Positions 23,855 to 31,517 of a stretch of 45,017 bases of DNA are shown in pieces. Under the pieces are notes generated by a model that made no database searches, was not told the origin of the DNA, and was given only the letters and a program-made list of their open reading frames with translations. Each line of letters opens with the position of its first letter. Position 1 is the stretch's first letter. Made by a program: the position numbers and the translations under genes. The stretch spans positions 1 to 45,017 of the forward strand of contig CATLJA010000008.1 in assembly GCA_949959305.1 (NCBI GenBank). Direction: 5' to 3'. The DNA comes from an uncultured Oscillibacter sp. (GTDB lineage Bacteria; Bacillota; Clostridia; Oscillospirales; Oscillospiraceae).

Positions 23855-25024
23855 TCAGAGGCTGTTGACGGCGGCCTCCAGCTGGTGAAGGGAGCGCTCC
23901 AGGACGCTGCGGGGGCAGGCGGCGTTCAGCCGCATGTAGCCGTTCAGGCTCCTCCCGAAGGCATAGCCGTCGTTCAGGCCCAGCCGGGCCTTTTGAATCA
24001 TGAAGTCGTGAAGCTCCTGGTTGCTCAGGCCCAGCTCCCGGCAGTCCAGCCACATAAGGTAGGTCGCGTCGGGGGCGTAGGTTTTGATTTTGGGGATGTG
24101 CCGCCGGCAGTAATTCACCACGAAGTCGAAGTTGTCCGAGAGGTAGGGCAGCAGCTGCTCCAGCCACTCCTCCCCCTCCCGGAAGGCCGTCTCCATGGCG
24201 GTGACGGAGAAGGCGTTGTTCCGGTGGATGTCCATATTCGTCCAGAAGCGGTCAAAGGTCTCCTTCATGTGGACGCTGGGGAACACCACGGCGCTGGCCT
24301 GGAGGCCCGCCAGATTGAAGGTCTTGGTGCCGGAAATGCCGGTGACCACGTTGGCGGCGATTTCCGGGGACACAGAGGCGGCGGGAATGTGCTTCTTCCC
24401 GTGGAAAATCAAATCGGAGTGAATCTCGTCGCTGACTACCCGCACATGGTATTTCAGGCACAGCTCCATCATCCGGCGGAGCTCCTCCTCACTCCAGACG
24501 ATTCCCAGGGGGTTGTGGGGGCTGCACAGCAAAAACAGGTCCGCCACCCGGAGCTTCGCCTCCAAATCCTCCCAGTCCACCGTCCACGTTCCGTCCCGCT
24601 CCACCAGCGGGTTCTCAATGACCCGCCGCCCGGCGAACTCGGCCATGTCGTAGAACTCGCCGTAAACCGGGGTCTGAATCAGCACGCTGCCCCCCTGGGG
24701 GGTGTAGAGCTGAATCATGGCGGAGAGGGTCTGGACCACCCCCAGGCAGAAGCTCATGAGGCCCGTGTCCGGGCGCCAGCCGTTCCGGCGGTCCTGCCAG
24801 TCCCGGATGGCCTCAAAATAGCTGTCGGGCCGGGCCGTGTACCCCCAGAGGCCCTCCTCCGCCCGCCGCCTAAGCGCGTCGATGACGGGCTGGGCGGTCC
24901 GGAAGTCCATGTCCGCGATCCACAGGGGGATCACGTCGTCCGTGCCGAACTTCTTGACCCGCTCGTCGTACTTGGCGGAGAGGTTTCCGCTGCGGTCGAT
25001 CACCTGGTCAAAATCGTATCGCAT
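23855..25024 (-). CDS. MalY/PatB-family PLP-dependent C-S lyase (aminotransferase fold)
   Basis: 389 aa. Fold type I PLP enzyme. MDFRTAQPVIDAL, FCLGVVQTLSAMI, FLLCSPHNPLG, VVSDEIHSDL (Asp199) and SGTKTFNLAGLQAS with PLP lysine Lys234 are the PatB/MalY hallmarks. Family members cleave cystathionine or cysteine to pyruvate, ammonia and a thiol or H2S. AAAGGA lies before the chosen ATG; longer in-frame starts would cross the sigma-54 promoter. A -24/-12 promoter lies 58 bp upstream. It heads an operon with the symporter and glutaredoxin-like genes. Confidence 0.92.
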   Translation of the reverse strand: MRYDFDQVIDRSGNLSAKYDERVKKFGTDDVIPLWIADMDFRTAQPVIDALRRRAEEGLWGYTARPDSYFEAIRDWQDRRNGWRPDTGLMSFCLGVVQTLSAMIQLYTPQGGSVLIQTPVYGEFYDMAEFAGRRVIENPLVERDGTWTVDWEDLEAKLRVADLFLLCSPHNPLGIVWSEEELRRMMELCLKYHVRVVSDEIHSDLIFHGKKHIPAASVSPEIAANVVTGISGTKTFNLAGLQASAVVFPSVHMKETFDRFWTNMDIHRNNAFSVTAMETAFREGEEWLEQLLPYLSDNFDFVVNYCRRHIPKIKTYAPDATYLMWLDCRELGLSNQELHDFMIQKARLGLNDGYAFGRSLNGYMRLNAACPRSVLERSLHQLEAAVNSL

Positions 25025-25080
25025 GGTCTCGCATCCTTTCTGAAATAATTCTATGTCCGCGGCCTTTGGCAGATTATTAA

Positions 25081-25096
25081 AGCAAAAACCGTGCCA
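25081..25096 (-). promoter_or_regulatory. Sigma-54 (-24/-12) promoter of the patB-like operon
   Basis: On the minus strand the sequence TGGCACGGTTTTTGCT has GG at -24 and GC at -12 with exactly 10 bp between them, the strict sigma-54 spacing. It lies 58 bp before the start codon. Confidence 0.92.
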
Positions 25097-25155
25097 AACA
25101 GGAGGAAAAACTTTCTTCCCTCCAAAACTCCCGCCGGAATTGGCGGGGCGCACAA

Positions 25156-25204
25156 AATCCCCGGGACAGGTTTTGGCAAAATGCCAGTGTCTGTCCCGGG
25201 GATT
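25156..25204 (-). terminator. Long inverted repeat after the regulator gene
   Basis: A perfect 14-bp arm AATCCCCGGGACAG and its complement enclose a 21-nt loop that itself holds TGGCA/TGCCA. On the minus strand it ends in GGGGATTTTG, so it may end the regulator transcript. It lies 60-110 bp upstream of the patB sigma-54 promoter. Confidence 0.6.
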
Positions 25205-25212
25205 CCTGCGCC

Positions 25213-25234
25213 GGAAAAGCCGTACGGCTTTTCC
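25213..25234. repeat. Perfect 22-bp palindrome
   Basis: GGAAAAGCCGT is followed by its exact reverse complement. It lies between the regulator stop and the long inverted repeat. It could be part of a tandem terminator or a protein-binding site. Confidence 0.7.
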
Positions 25235-25248
25235 AGGCGGGCGGTTTA

Positions 25249-25274
25249 TTGGTTAAATTATTTTAATTGGTTAT
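25249..25274 (-). promoter_or_regulatory. Candidate enhancer (UAS) for the patB sigma-54 promoter
   Basis: Two TTGGTTA units (25249-25255 and 25267-25273), which read TTAACCA and TAACCAA on the promoter strand, lie about 155-180 bp upstream of the -24/-12 site. The same TTAACCA motif, in the same orientation to its promoter, occurs three times before the cysteine desulfidase gene. Confidence 0.5.
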
Positions 25275-25280
25275 AAATTT

Positions 25281-27335
25281 TCAACTTTGACCCTTTTCCC
25301 ACAGGGCCCTGCCCTTGGGCGTAAGCTGGCTGCCGCCCCGGCCCCGGCTGACGCGGGCCAGTCCCCGGGCCGCCATGTCCGCCAGAATATCCCGGACCTC
25401 CCGCTGGGAGAGGGGGACATGGGCCTCCCGGGCCTGGCGCAAAAGGGTTTCCCGGCCCATGGGAACCCCCTCCTCCGAGGCGGCGTAGAGCCGGGAGAGG
25501 ACGAAGCGGAACGCGCCGGAGGCTTCGCCCTCCGCCGGAGGCGGGGAAGCGGAGGGGCGGGGCGGGGCCCCTTCGGAAAGGAACAGCGTGGGCGGCAGGT
25601 CCTCCATGCCAACGTCCTCATGCCCGGTATAGATGAAGTACTCCACCGCGTTCCGCAGCTCCCGGATGTTTCCCGGCCAGGCGTGGCGGCGGAAAAAGTC
25701 CTTCACCGGCTCCGTCAGGCGGAAGCTCCCCCCCAGCTCCCGGCGGAAGTGCTCCGTCAGCAAAAACATGTCGTCTCCCCGCTCCGTCAGGGGCGGGATG
25801 AGAACCGGCAGGGTGCTGAGGCGGTAATAGAGGTCCCGGCGGAAGGAGCCCTCCCGGACCTTCTGCTCCAGGGCCTCGTTGGTGGCGGCGACCACGCGGA
25901 CATCCACGCAGATGATGCGGTTTCCCCCCACCCGCATGACCTCCCGCTCCTGGAGGGCCCGGAGCAGCTTGATTTGGAGGGCGGGACTCATGCCCTCCAC
26001 CTCGTCCAGAAACAGCGTGCCCCGGTGGGCCAGCTCAAAGAGGCCGGGCCGCCCGCCCTTCCTGGCCCCGGTAAAGGCCCCCTCCTCATAGCCGAACAGC
26101 TCGCTTTCCAGCAGGTTCTCCGGGAACGCCGCCACATTGATGGCCACGAAGGGCCCCTCGGAGCGGCGGCTGGCCTGGTGGACGGCGTGGGCGAACAGCT
26201 CCTTGCCGGTGCCCGTCTCGCCGATCAGCAGGACGGGGCTCTCGCTGCGGGCCATGCGGGCCAGGGTCTCCTTGGTCCTGCGAATGGCCCCGGATTGGCC
26301 GACGACGTCGGCGAAGCTGTACTTCGCATAGTGGCCCTTATGAAAGAGCTGGCTCCGCAGGTCGTTCTGCCGGGCCTCCACGTCGTTGAACCGCTGGAGC
26401 AGGGCGAAGGCCCCGATGCAGGCGTTCTGCCGGATGACCGGGACCACCTCCACGCTGAGATTCACGCCCTGGACCTTCACGGCCTTGACGGGCAGGGTCT
26501 GGCGGCTTTGCAGGCACTGGGCGAAGGGGATGTAGGGGAACACCTCCCCGCACCGCCGGCCCTGGACCAGGGCGGCGCTGACGCAGGTCATCTCCTCGGC
26601 GCGGCTGCTGCACGCGAAAACCTCCCCTTTTTCGTTAACGCCAATCACGCCGTCCTCCAGGCTCTCCATTAAAATATGGAACTGGCTCTCCAGGCGGATG
26701 GAGCGGGCGAACATCCGGTCAAAGCTGTAATTGCTGGTGGCCACCTCCCGGGCGTAGCGCTGAAAGGCCGCCCCCTCCAGCAGGCTCTCCAATCCCAGCC
26801 GGAGGGCTATCTCAATCATCATGCCGGAGGTGCACACCCGCTGGCCCAGATTGACGACGGTCTCCATCCCCGGGGGGACGTAGCGGGCCTCGTCCGGGGT
26901 AACGGCGATATGAACGTCCGGCGCCTCCGCCGCGCCGGGATAAAAGGGAATCCATTGAATATGGGTAATCCCGAACTGCTCCAGCTGGGCGATGGCCTCC
27001 CGGGCCATGGTCTGGGTCATGTTGACGAACAGCACCCGGCTGCCCGCCGGCAGCTCCTTGAGCTTGCGCAGCTCGCTCCAGCGGAAGGACACCTCCACCG
27101 CCATGGTCTGGCTGTCGATGGGAACGTGGCGCATCAGCTCCTCTGGGGAGCCGTAGGCGTCGGTGGAGGCCACGAACAGGTCCGCCCGCTCCAGCACCCC
27201 GGCGGCGCTGCCGTCCAGCACGGAGAAGGCGGAAACCTCCGCCGCGTCCGCGAACAGCGATTCAATGTCGGAGCGGTAGGACTCCCCCGCCCTGGGGTCC
27301 AGGGCGATGACGGAAATCTTCTTTTTGGGCGCCAT
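25281..27335 (-). CDS. Sigma-54-dependent enhancer-binding regulator
   Basis: 684 aa. N-terminal region (about 1-200) resembles the periplasmic-fold or PrpR-like sensory domain of PrpR-type activators; a PAS-like domain follows (about 213-320). The AAA+ core has Walker A GETGTGKE (372-379), the sigma-54 contact loop GAFTGA (419-424) and Walker B LFLDEV (441-446). Instead of a Fis-type helix-turn-helix, the C-terminus (about 612-684) looks like a winged helix ([23 protein letters not shown]). It lies between two units with -24/-12 promoters and their shared motif. From memory, Clostridioides difficile has a similar regulator (CdsR) beside its cysteine desulfidase gene. Effector probably cysteine or a derivative; that is inference. 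Confidence 0.92.
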   Translation of the reverse strand: MAPKKKISVIALDPRAGESYRSDIESLFADAAEVSAFSVLDGSAAGVLERADLFVASTDAYGSPEELMRHVPIDSQTMAVEVSFRWSELRKLKELPAGSRVLFVNMTQTMAREAIAQLEQFGITHIQWIPFYPGAAEAPDVHIAVTPDEARYVPPGMETVVNLGQRVCTSGMMIEIALRLGLESLLEGAAFQRYAREVATSNYSFDRMFARSIRLESQFHILMESLEDGVIGVNEKGEVFACSSRAEEMTCVSAALVQGRRCGEVFPYIPFAQCLQSRQTLPVKAVKVQGVNLSVEVVPVIRQNACIGAFALLQRFNDVEARQNDLRSQLFHKGHYAKYSFADVVGQSGAIRRTKETLARMARSESPVLLIGETGTGKELFAHAVHQASRRSEGPFVAINVAAFPENLLESELFGYEEGAFTGARKGGRPGLFELAHRGTLFLDEVEGMSPALQIKLLRALQEREVMRVGGNRIICVDVRVVAATNEALEQKVREGSFRRDLYYRLSTLPVLIPPLTERGDDMFLLTEHFRRELGGSFRLTEPVKDFFRRHAWPGNIRELRNAVEYFIYTGHEDVGMEDLPPTLFLSEGAPPRPSASPPPAEGEASGAFRFVLSRLYAASEEGVPMGRETLLRQAREAHVPLSQREVRDILADMAARGLARVSRGRGGSQLTPKGRALWEKGQS

Positions 27336-27346
27336 AAAATCTCCCC

Positions 27347-27375
27347 TTTAACCAGTTTCTTTAACCAGTTAACCA
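27347..27375 (+). promoter_or_regulatory. Candidate enhancer (UAS) for the cysteine desulfidase promoter
   Basis: TTTAACCAGTT occurs twice (27347-27357 and 27360-27370), and the core TTAACCA occurs three times (27348, 27361, 27369). It lies 53-80 bp upstream of the -24/-12 promoter and immediately upstream of the regulator gene, so it could also mediate autoregulation. Confidence 0.55.
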
Positions 27376-27423
27376 CAGCCGCCGCCGCTTTGCAAGGGTT
27401 TTCGGGGAAAGAAGCGGAAAAAT

Positions 27424-27444
27424 ATCCGGCACGGGATTTGCTTT
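27424..27444 (+). promoter_or_regulatory. Sigma-54 (-24/-12) promoter of the cysteine desulfidase gene
   Basis: CCGGCACGGGATTTGCTT has GG at 27428-27429 and GC at 27440-27441 with exactly 10 bp between. It lies 54 bp before the start codon and is the counterpart of the promoter at 25081-25096. Confidence 0.92.
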
Positions 27445-27494
27445 TATGGTAATATGAGAGCAAGCGCAAAACCATTTTAGAGAGGAGCTTTTCC

Positions 27495-28781
27495 ATGATT
27501 ACAAAAGACGAGCTGCTGACCCTTCTGCGCCAGGAGGTGGTTCCCGCCCTGGGCTGCACCGAGCCGGTCTGCGCGGCCCTGGCCGCCGCCGCCGCCCGGC
27601 AGGCCGTGGGCGGAGAAATTGTCTCCGTTAAGCTGGAGGTTAACCCCGGGATTTACAAGAACGGCATGAGCGTGGGGATTCCCGGCTTCCCCCGGGTGGG
27701 GCTGAAATACGCCGCCGCCCTGGGGGCCGGCCTGGCGAACCCGGAAAAGGGCCTCCGCCTGCTGGAGGATTTGAACGGGGAAATCTCCGCCCAGGCCGTC
27801 CGGCTGGCGGAGGGCGGCCTCTCCTCCGTGTCCATCAAGCCCGGCGAAAGCCAGCTTTACGCCCGGGCGGAGGTGCTCACCTCCAATGGAACCGGGGCCA
27901 GCGAAATCCGGGGCACCCATTCCAACATCGTCCTTGTGGAGCGAAACGGCCAGGTCCTTATGGAGAAGCCCTGGTCCCCCTCCGGCGGAGACGGCCTTCA
28001 CGAGGGACTGAAGGCCATGACGGTGGCGGAAATCCGCGCCGTTGTGGAGCAGTGCTCCCAGGAGGAGCTTGCCTTCATGCTGGAGGGCGTGGAGCTGAAC
28101 GAGGGACTGGCGGACTACGGGCTGGAGCACGACCCCGGCATCGGCATCGCCGGGGCGCTGAAACGGCGGATGGCCTCCGGAGACATGGGCGACAGCCTGT
28201 TCACCCGGATTATGACCCGGGTGGCCGCCAGCGCCGAGGGGCGCATGAGCGGCTGCCCCTACGCGGTTATGAGCAGCGCGGGCAGCGGGAACCACGGCCT
28301 GACCGCCGTAATCCCCGTGGCGGAGATGGCCCGGAGCCTGGGCGCGTCCCAGGAGCGGCTGGTGAAGGCCCTGGCCCTTTCCCACACCCTGAACGTCTAC
28401 ATCAAGCTCTTTACCGGGAAGCTGTCCGCCACCTGCGGCTGCGGGGTGTCCGCCGCCACCGCCGCCTCCGCCGCCATGGTCTGGCTGATGGGGGGCTCCG
28501 ACGATCAGATTGGCGGGACCATCATCAACATGAGCGGCGACCTCACCGGCATGGTCTGCGACGGCGGAAAAACCGGCTGTGCCCTGAAGCTGGCCACCGC
28601 CGCCAACGCGGCGCTGATGTGCGCCTATCTCGCCATGGACGGCGTGGTCCTCCAGTCCCGCGACGGCATCTGCGGCGCGACGCCGGAGCAGGCAATCCGG
28701 AACATGGGCCGGATCAGCGCGCCGGGCATGGTGGAGACGGACCGGACCATTTTGGAGATTATGATGGAAAAGGAGGGCTGA
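27495..28781 (+). CDS. cyuA: L-cysteine desulfidase (CyuA/UPF0597 family)
   Basis: 428 aa. The family splits L-cysteine into pyruvate, ammonia and sulfide using a labile 4Fe-4S cluster. PALGCTEP (Cys21) near the N-terminus is the signature; further conserved cysteines lie in [35 protein letters not shown] and [14 protein letters not shown] precedes the ATG. A sigma-54 promoter and putative enhancer lie upstream, and the matching activator gene is divergent. In this setting it supports fermentation of cysteine. Related serine dehydratase alpha-chain-like activity cannot be excluded. Confidence 0.92.
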   Translation: MITKDELLTLLRQEVVPALGCTEPVCAALAAAAARQAVGGEIVSVKLEVNPGIYKNGMSVGIPGFPRVGLKYAAALGAGLANPEKGLRLLEDLNGEISAQAVRLAEGGLSSVSIKPGESQLYARAEVLTSNGTGASEIRGTHSNIVLVERNGQVLMEKPWSPSGGDGLHEGLKAMTVAEIRAVVEQCSQEELAFMLEGVELNEGLADYGLEHDPGIGIAGALKRRMASGDMGDSLFTRIMTRVAASAEGRMSGCPYAVMSSAGSGNHGLTAVIPVAEMARSLGASQERLVKALALSHTLNVYIKLFTGKLSATCGCGVSAATAASAAMVWLMGGSDDQIGGTIINMSGDLTGMVCDGGKTGCALKLATAANAALMCAYLAMDGVVLQSRDGICGATPEQAIRNMGRISAPGMVETDRTILEIMMEKEG

Positions 28782-28807
28782 GGGGCCCCCGGGGCTTTTG
28801 ACACTCC

Positions 28808-28847
28808 AAAGCGCTTCCGCCGGAGCTCCGGCGGAAGCGCTTTTTCC
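28808..28847. terminator. Bidirectional terminator
   Basis: AAAGCGCTTCCGCCGGAG is followed by its perfect complement and TTTTT. It lies between the convergent cysteine desulfidase and xdhC genes; the A-run on the other side makes it suitable for both. Confidence 0.95.
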
Positions 28848-28854
28848 ATGTCCG

Positions 28855-29823
28855 CTATAAATGGGACGGGCACACGTGCTCCCCCGTCCCCTCCGCCTCC
28901 CGCCGCAGGGCCCGCTCATAAATCAGCTCCCCGGTGATGCTGACGGCGATTTCCTCCGGCGTTACGGCCTTGATGGCGGTGCCAATGGGGGTGTGCACCC
29001 GCCGGATGGCCTCCTCCGGGACGCCCGCCTCCCGGAGCTTTCCGTTCACATAGGCGGTTTTCGTCCGGGAACCCATGACCCCCACATAGCGCAGGGTCCG
29101 CCGGAGCAGCTGCTCCTCCACCTCAAAGTCATGGCGGTGCCCGCTGGTCATGACCACGGCGTAGTCCTCCTCCGTCAGCTCCAGCCCGGCGGCGATGTCC
29201 GTGTAGGCGTGGCAGGCCACCGTCTCCGCCTCAGGGAAGCGCTCCGCACTGGCAAATTCCGGGCGGTCGTCGAACACGGCCACCCGGAAGCCCACGCTCC
29301 GCAGCACCGGAACCAGGGCCAGGGCGCAGTGCCCGCCGCCGAAGACCACCACCCGCTCCCCCCTGGGCAGGGGCAGAATCAGCCGTTCCCCGTCCCAGGC
29401 GGTGCCCTCCGGCCCTTCGTCCAGCAAAACGGGGGTCTCTCCGGCCCTCAGGACCAGCCGGCCGCCCCGGCGGGCCTCCAGCCGCGCCAGGACCTCCCGG
29501 GCCAGGGCCTTCCAGGTTTCGCTGTCCCGGGGAATGAACTGGAACAGCGCCGTCTGCTCCCCGCCGCAGACGGAGTCCAGCTCCCCGCCGTGGCGGAGCT
29601 CCAGGCGGCGGACGGCGGACTGCCCTTTCTCCAGCAGTTCCGCCGCCAGGGCCAAAGCCTGGGCCTCCCCCGGTCCGCCGCCGATGGTCCCGGCAATGAA
29701 GCCGGACCGCCCGGCCAGCAGCTGGGAGCCGGCTCCCCGGGGGGTGGAGCCTTGGGCGGAGGCCACCGTCACCAGCACGGCGTCCTCTCCCCGCTCCAGC
29801 AGATTTTCAAAAATGGCTTTCAT
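28855..29823 (-). CDS. XdhC/CoxI-family molybdoenzyme maturation factor
   Basis: 322 aa. Two parts: XdhC_CoxI (about 1-70, VTVASAQGSTPRGAGSQLL and GTIGGGPGEA) and a Rossmann-type C-terminal domain (about 165-310, VVFGGGHCALALVPVL and VVMTSGHRHDFE with YVGVMGSRTKT). The family binds molybdenum cofactor and directs its sulfuration and insertion into xanthine dehydrogenase-type hydroxylases. AGGAG precedes the ATG. It is about 7 kb from the molybdenum operon; no hydroxylase gene is in view. Confidence 0.92.
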   Translation of the reverse strand: MKAIFENLLERGEDAVLVTVASAQGSTPRGAGSQLLAGRSGFIAGTIGGGPGEAQALALAAELLEKGQSAVRRLELRHGGELDSVCGGEQTALFQFIPRDSETWKALAREVLARLEARRGGRLVLRAGETPVLLDEGPEGTAWDGERLILPLPRGERVVVFGGGHCALALVPVLRSVGFRVAVFDDRPEFASAERFPEAETVACHAYTDIAAGLELTEEDYAVVMTSGHRHDFEVEEQLLRRTLRYVGVMGSRTKTAYVNGKLREAGVPEEAIRRVHTPIGTAIKAVTPEEIAVSITGELIYERALRREAEGTGEHVCPSHL

Positions 29824-29842
29824 CGTGTGTTCCTTTCTCCTG

Positions 29843-30520
29843 TTACCGCACGGTCAGGGGCGCGGAGAGAATCTGCTCCCGGGTCAGGGCCGTCCCCTCC
29901 GGCAGGTCTACCGTAATGATGTTCCACTCCGTTCCTCCATGCTCCGCGTTCACCGCGTGGTGGCTGTAGTGGACGGATAAGCGGTCCACCGCCGCCGCCG
30001 GGGCCACCCGGCCATAGACCTCCAGGGCGTGGTCCGCCATAATCTCCCGCATGGCCTCCTCCGTGGGGATGGGGTCGCCCTGTCTGCTGGAGCAGTCCAC
30101 GCGGAGGCTGATATAAGGCATCTCCGCGTCCCCCGGCCTCCAGCCGGCATTCCAGAGAACATAGCCGGGGAGTTCCCCTCCCTCCTTCAGCCGCCAGCCG
30201 ATTCCCAGCTCCGACCGGAGGGCGTCCTCCCGCCGTTCGTCCCGCACCAGCCAGAGGCCGTTGTCCCGGTCATAATGGAGCTCTCCATAGGTAAAGTCCA
30301 AACCGTAATCATCATTTACCAGGTTGTACCCGGCCCAGGCGCTTTTGGCCTCCCACTCCGGATGGGCCTGGGCGGCGTAATTCCGCATGGCGCGGGCGGC
30401 GGCCGCGTTTCCGATGACCGGAGGCCAGCCCATCCGCAAAACCGCGTAAAGCAGCAGGGGGACCATGATAAACAGAACCGGAAACAGAACCAGCAAAGAG
30501 ATTCCCATATGTTTTTTCAT
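29843..30520 (-). CDS. Membrane-anchored protein of unknown function
   Basis: 225 aa. One N-terminal membrane segment (about 7-30) precedes a soluble extracellular part of about 190 residues with DYGLDFTYGELHYDRDNGLWLV and EYNIITVDLP-like beta strands. I recognise no named family; it resembles small surface proteins of Firmicutes. GGAGGAGG precedes the ATG. It lies 19 bp upstream of xdhC and 15 bp after the TraX-like gene, so all three may be one transcript. Confidence 0.78.
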   Translation of the reverse strand: MKKHMGISLLVLFPVLFIMVPLLLYAVLRMGWPPVIGNAAAARAMRNYAAQAHPEWEAKSAWAGYNLVNDDYGLDFTYGELHYDRDNGLWLVRDERREDALRSELGIGWRLKEGGELPGYVLWNAGWRPGDAEMPYISLRVDCSSRQGDPIPTEEAMREIMADHALEVYGRVAPAAAVDRLSVHYSHHAVNAEHGGTEWNIITVDLPEGTALTREQILSAPLTVR

Positions 30521-30535
30521 AACGTCCTCCTCCGT

Positions 30536-31387
30536 TCATAAAGCCGCCCCCGGCAGGAAGGGCAGCCAGGACAAAGCGTACAGCACATACACATGGGCGG
30601 GGTAAAACACGTAGAAGAAGGTCTTCGGCCCCCGTCCCCGCACTCCATTGTAACACAGCATCAGCGCCGCCGCAAGGACTCCGTACCACTCATAGGCCAC
30701 GGTGAACATCTGCGTCCAGTGGAACTCCGGCGACTGGGAGAGCATCCACAGGGGAAGAAGGAAGGAAAGCGCCATAGTCCCCGCCGCGAAGGCCCCGGCC
30801 TGCGCCCTCCGGTTCCGCCGGAAGGCGTACAGGAGAATGCCCGTGAGAATGACGGAAATGCTGGCGTCCGGGCTGCTGTTCCACATGGGCAGGAGGGTAT
30901 AGCCCAGAACAAATAAGGGCATTTGCAGGGAGGGGATCATCCCCATGAGCGTCCCCGCCAAAAGCGGCCACGCCAGCGGCAGGACCACCGCCGCGAGGCC
31001 CGGGCCCCAGCGTTTCTCCTCCAGCCAGTCCATCCCCTGAAAGACCACCATCAAAATGGAAAAGGAGGTCATCATGCCGTTCAGGGGGTAAAATCCGTCG
31101 GGCCGGACCGGGAGAAGGCCGCACATCATCATCAGCAGCAGGCCGGACATCAGCAGATGGACTGCGTATACCTTCGCAAAGTATTTCTTCCGGTCATGGG
31201 TGTGGGTAAATCCCTCCGCCAGGCAGAACAGGAACAGCGGCGCGGCCAGCCGTCCCGCCATGCTGAACCACTCCGGGACCCGGCCCGTATAGCCGAAGAA
31301 ATAGTGAACGTGGTCCAGGACCATCAAAACCAAGGCGGTCCATTTCAGCCCCGAGGCGCTGAGGCCCCGCGTCTTTATAAGCTCCAT
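30536..31387 (-). CDS. TraX-family integral membrane protein
   Basis: 283 aa with about eight or nine membrane segments. LKWTALVLMVLDHVHYFF, FSMAGRLAAPLFLFCLAEGFTHTHDRKKY and FYVFYPAHVYVLYAL are the TraX signature. F-plasmid TraX acetylates pilin, but chromosomal members in Firmicutes have no established role; an acyltransferase-like activity is likely. AAGGAC precedes the ATG. No conjugation genes are nearby, so the name should not be read as evidence of conjugation. An AT-rich upstream stretch with GTATTATT/AATAATAC arms (31405-31440) probably holds its promoter. Confidence 0.9.
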   Translation of the reverse strand: MELIKTRGLSASGLKWTALVLMVLDHVHYFFGYTGRVPEWFSMAGRLAAPLFLFCLAEGFTHTHDRKKYFAKVYAVHLLMSGLLLMMMCGLLPVRPDGFYPLNGMMTSFSILMVVFQGMDWLEEKRWGPGLAAVVLPLAWPLLAGTLMGMIPSLQMPLFVLGYTLLPMWNSSPDASISVILTGILLYAFRRNRRAQAGAFAAGTMALSFLLPLWMLSQSPEFHWTQMFTVAYEWYGVLAAALMLCYNGVRGRGPKTFFYVFYPAHVYVLYALSWLPFLPGAAL

Positions 31388-31462
31388 CGAAATTCCGTCC
31401 TTCTATTGTATTATTTAAATAGCGCAATAATATAATAATACAGACGGGAGGAAATGTCAAGC

Positions 31463-31494
31463 AAAAAACCGCCCGGGCAGACGCCCGGGCGGTT
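31463..31494 (-). terminator. Intrinsic terminator of the NhaC-family gene
   Basis: AACCGCCCGGGC pairs with its complement around a 4-nt loop; on the minus strand TTTTTTG follows. It lies 24 bp past the stop codon. Confidence 0.92.
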
Positions 31495-31517
31495 CACCTG
31501 GTTTCAGGACGGGGAAC

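Noticed and set aside
30536-31387. Conjugation system suggested by the TraX-like gene
   Set aside because: No relaxase, coupling protein or type IV secretion gene is nearby; chromosomal TraX homologues are common in Firmicutes.
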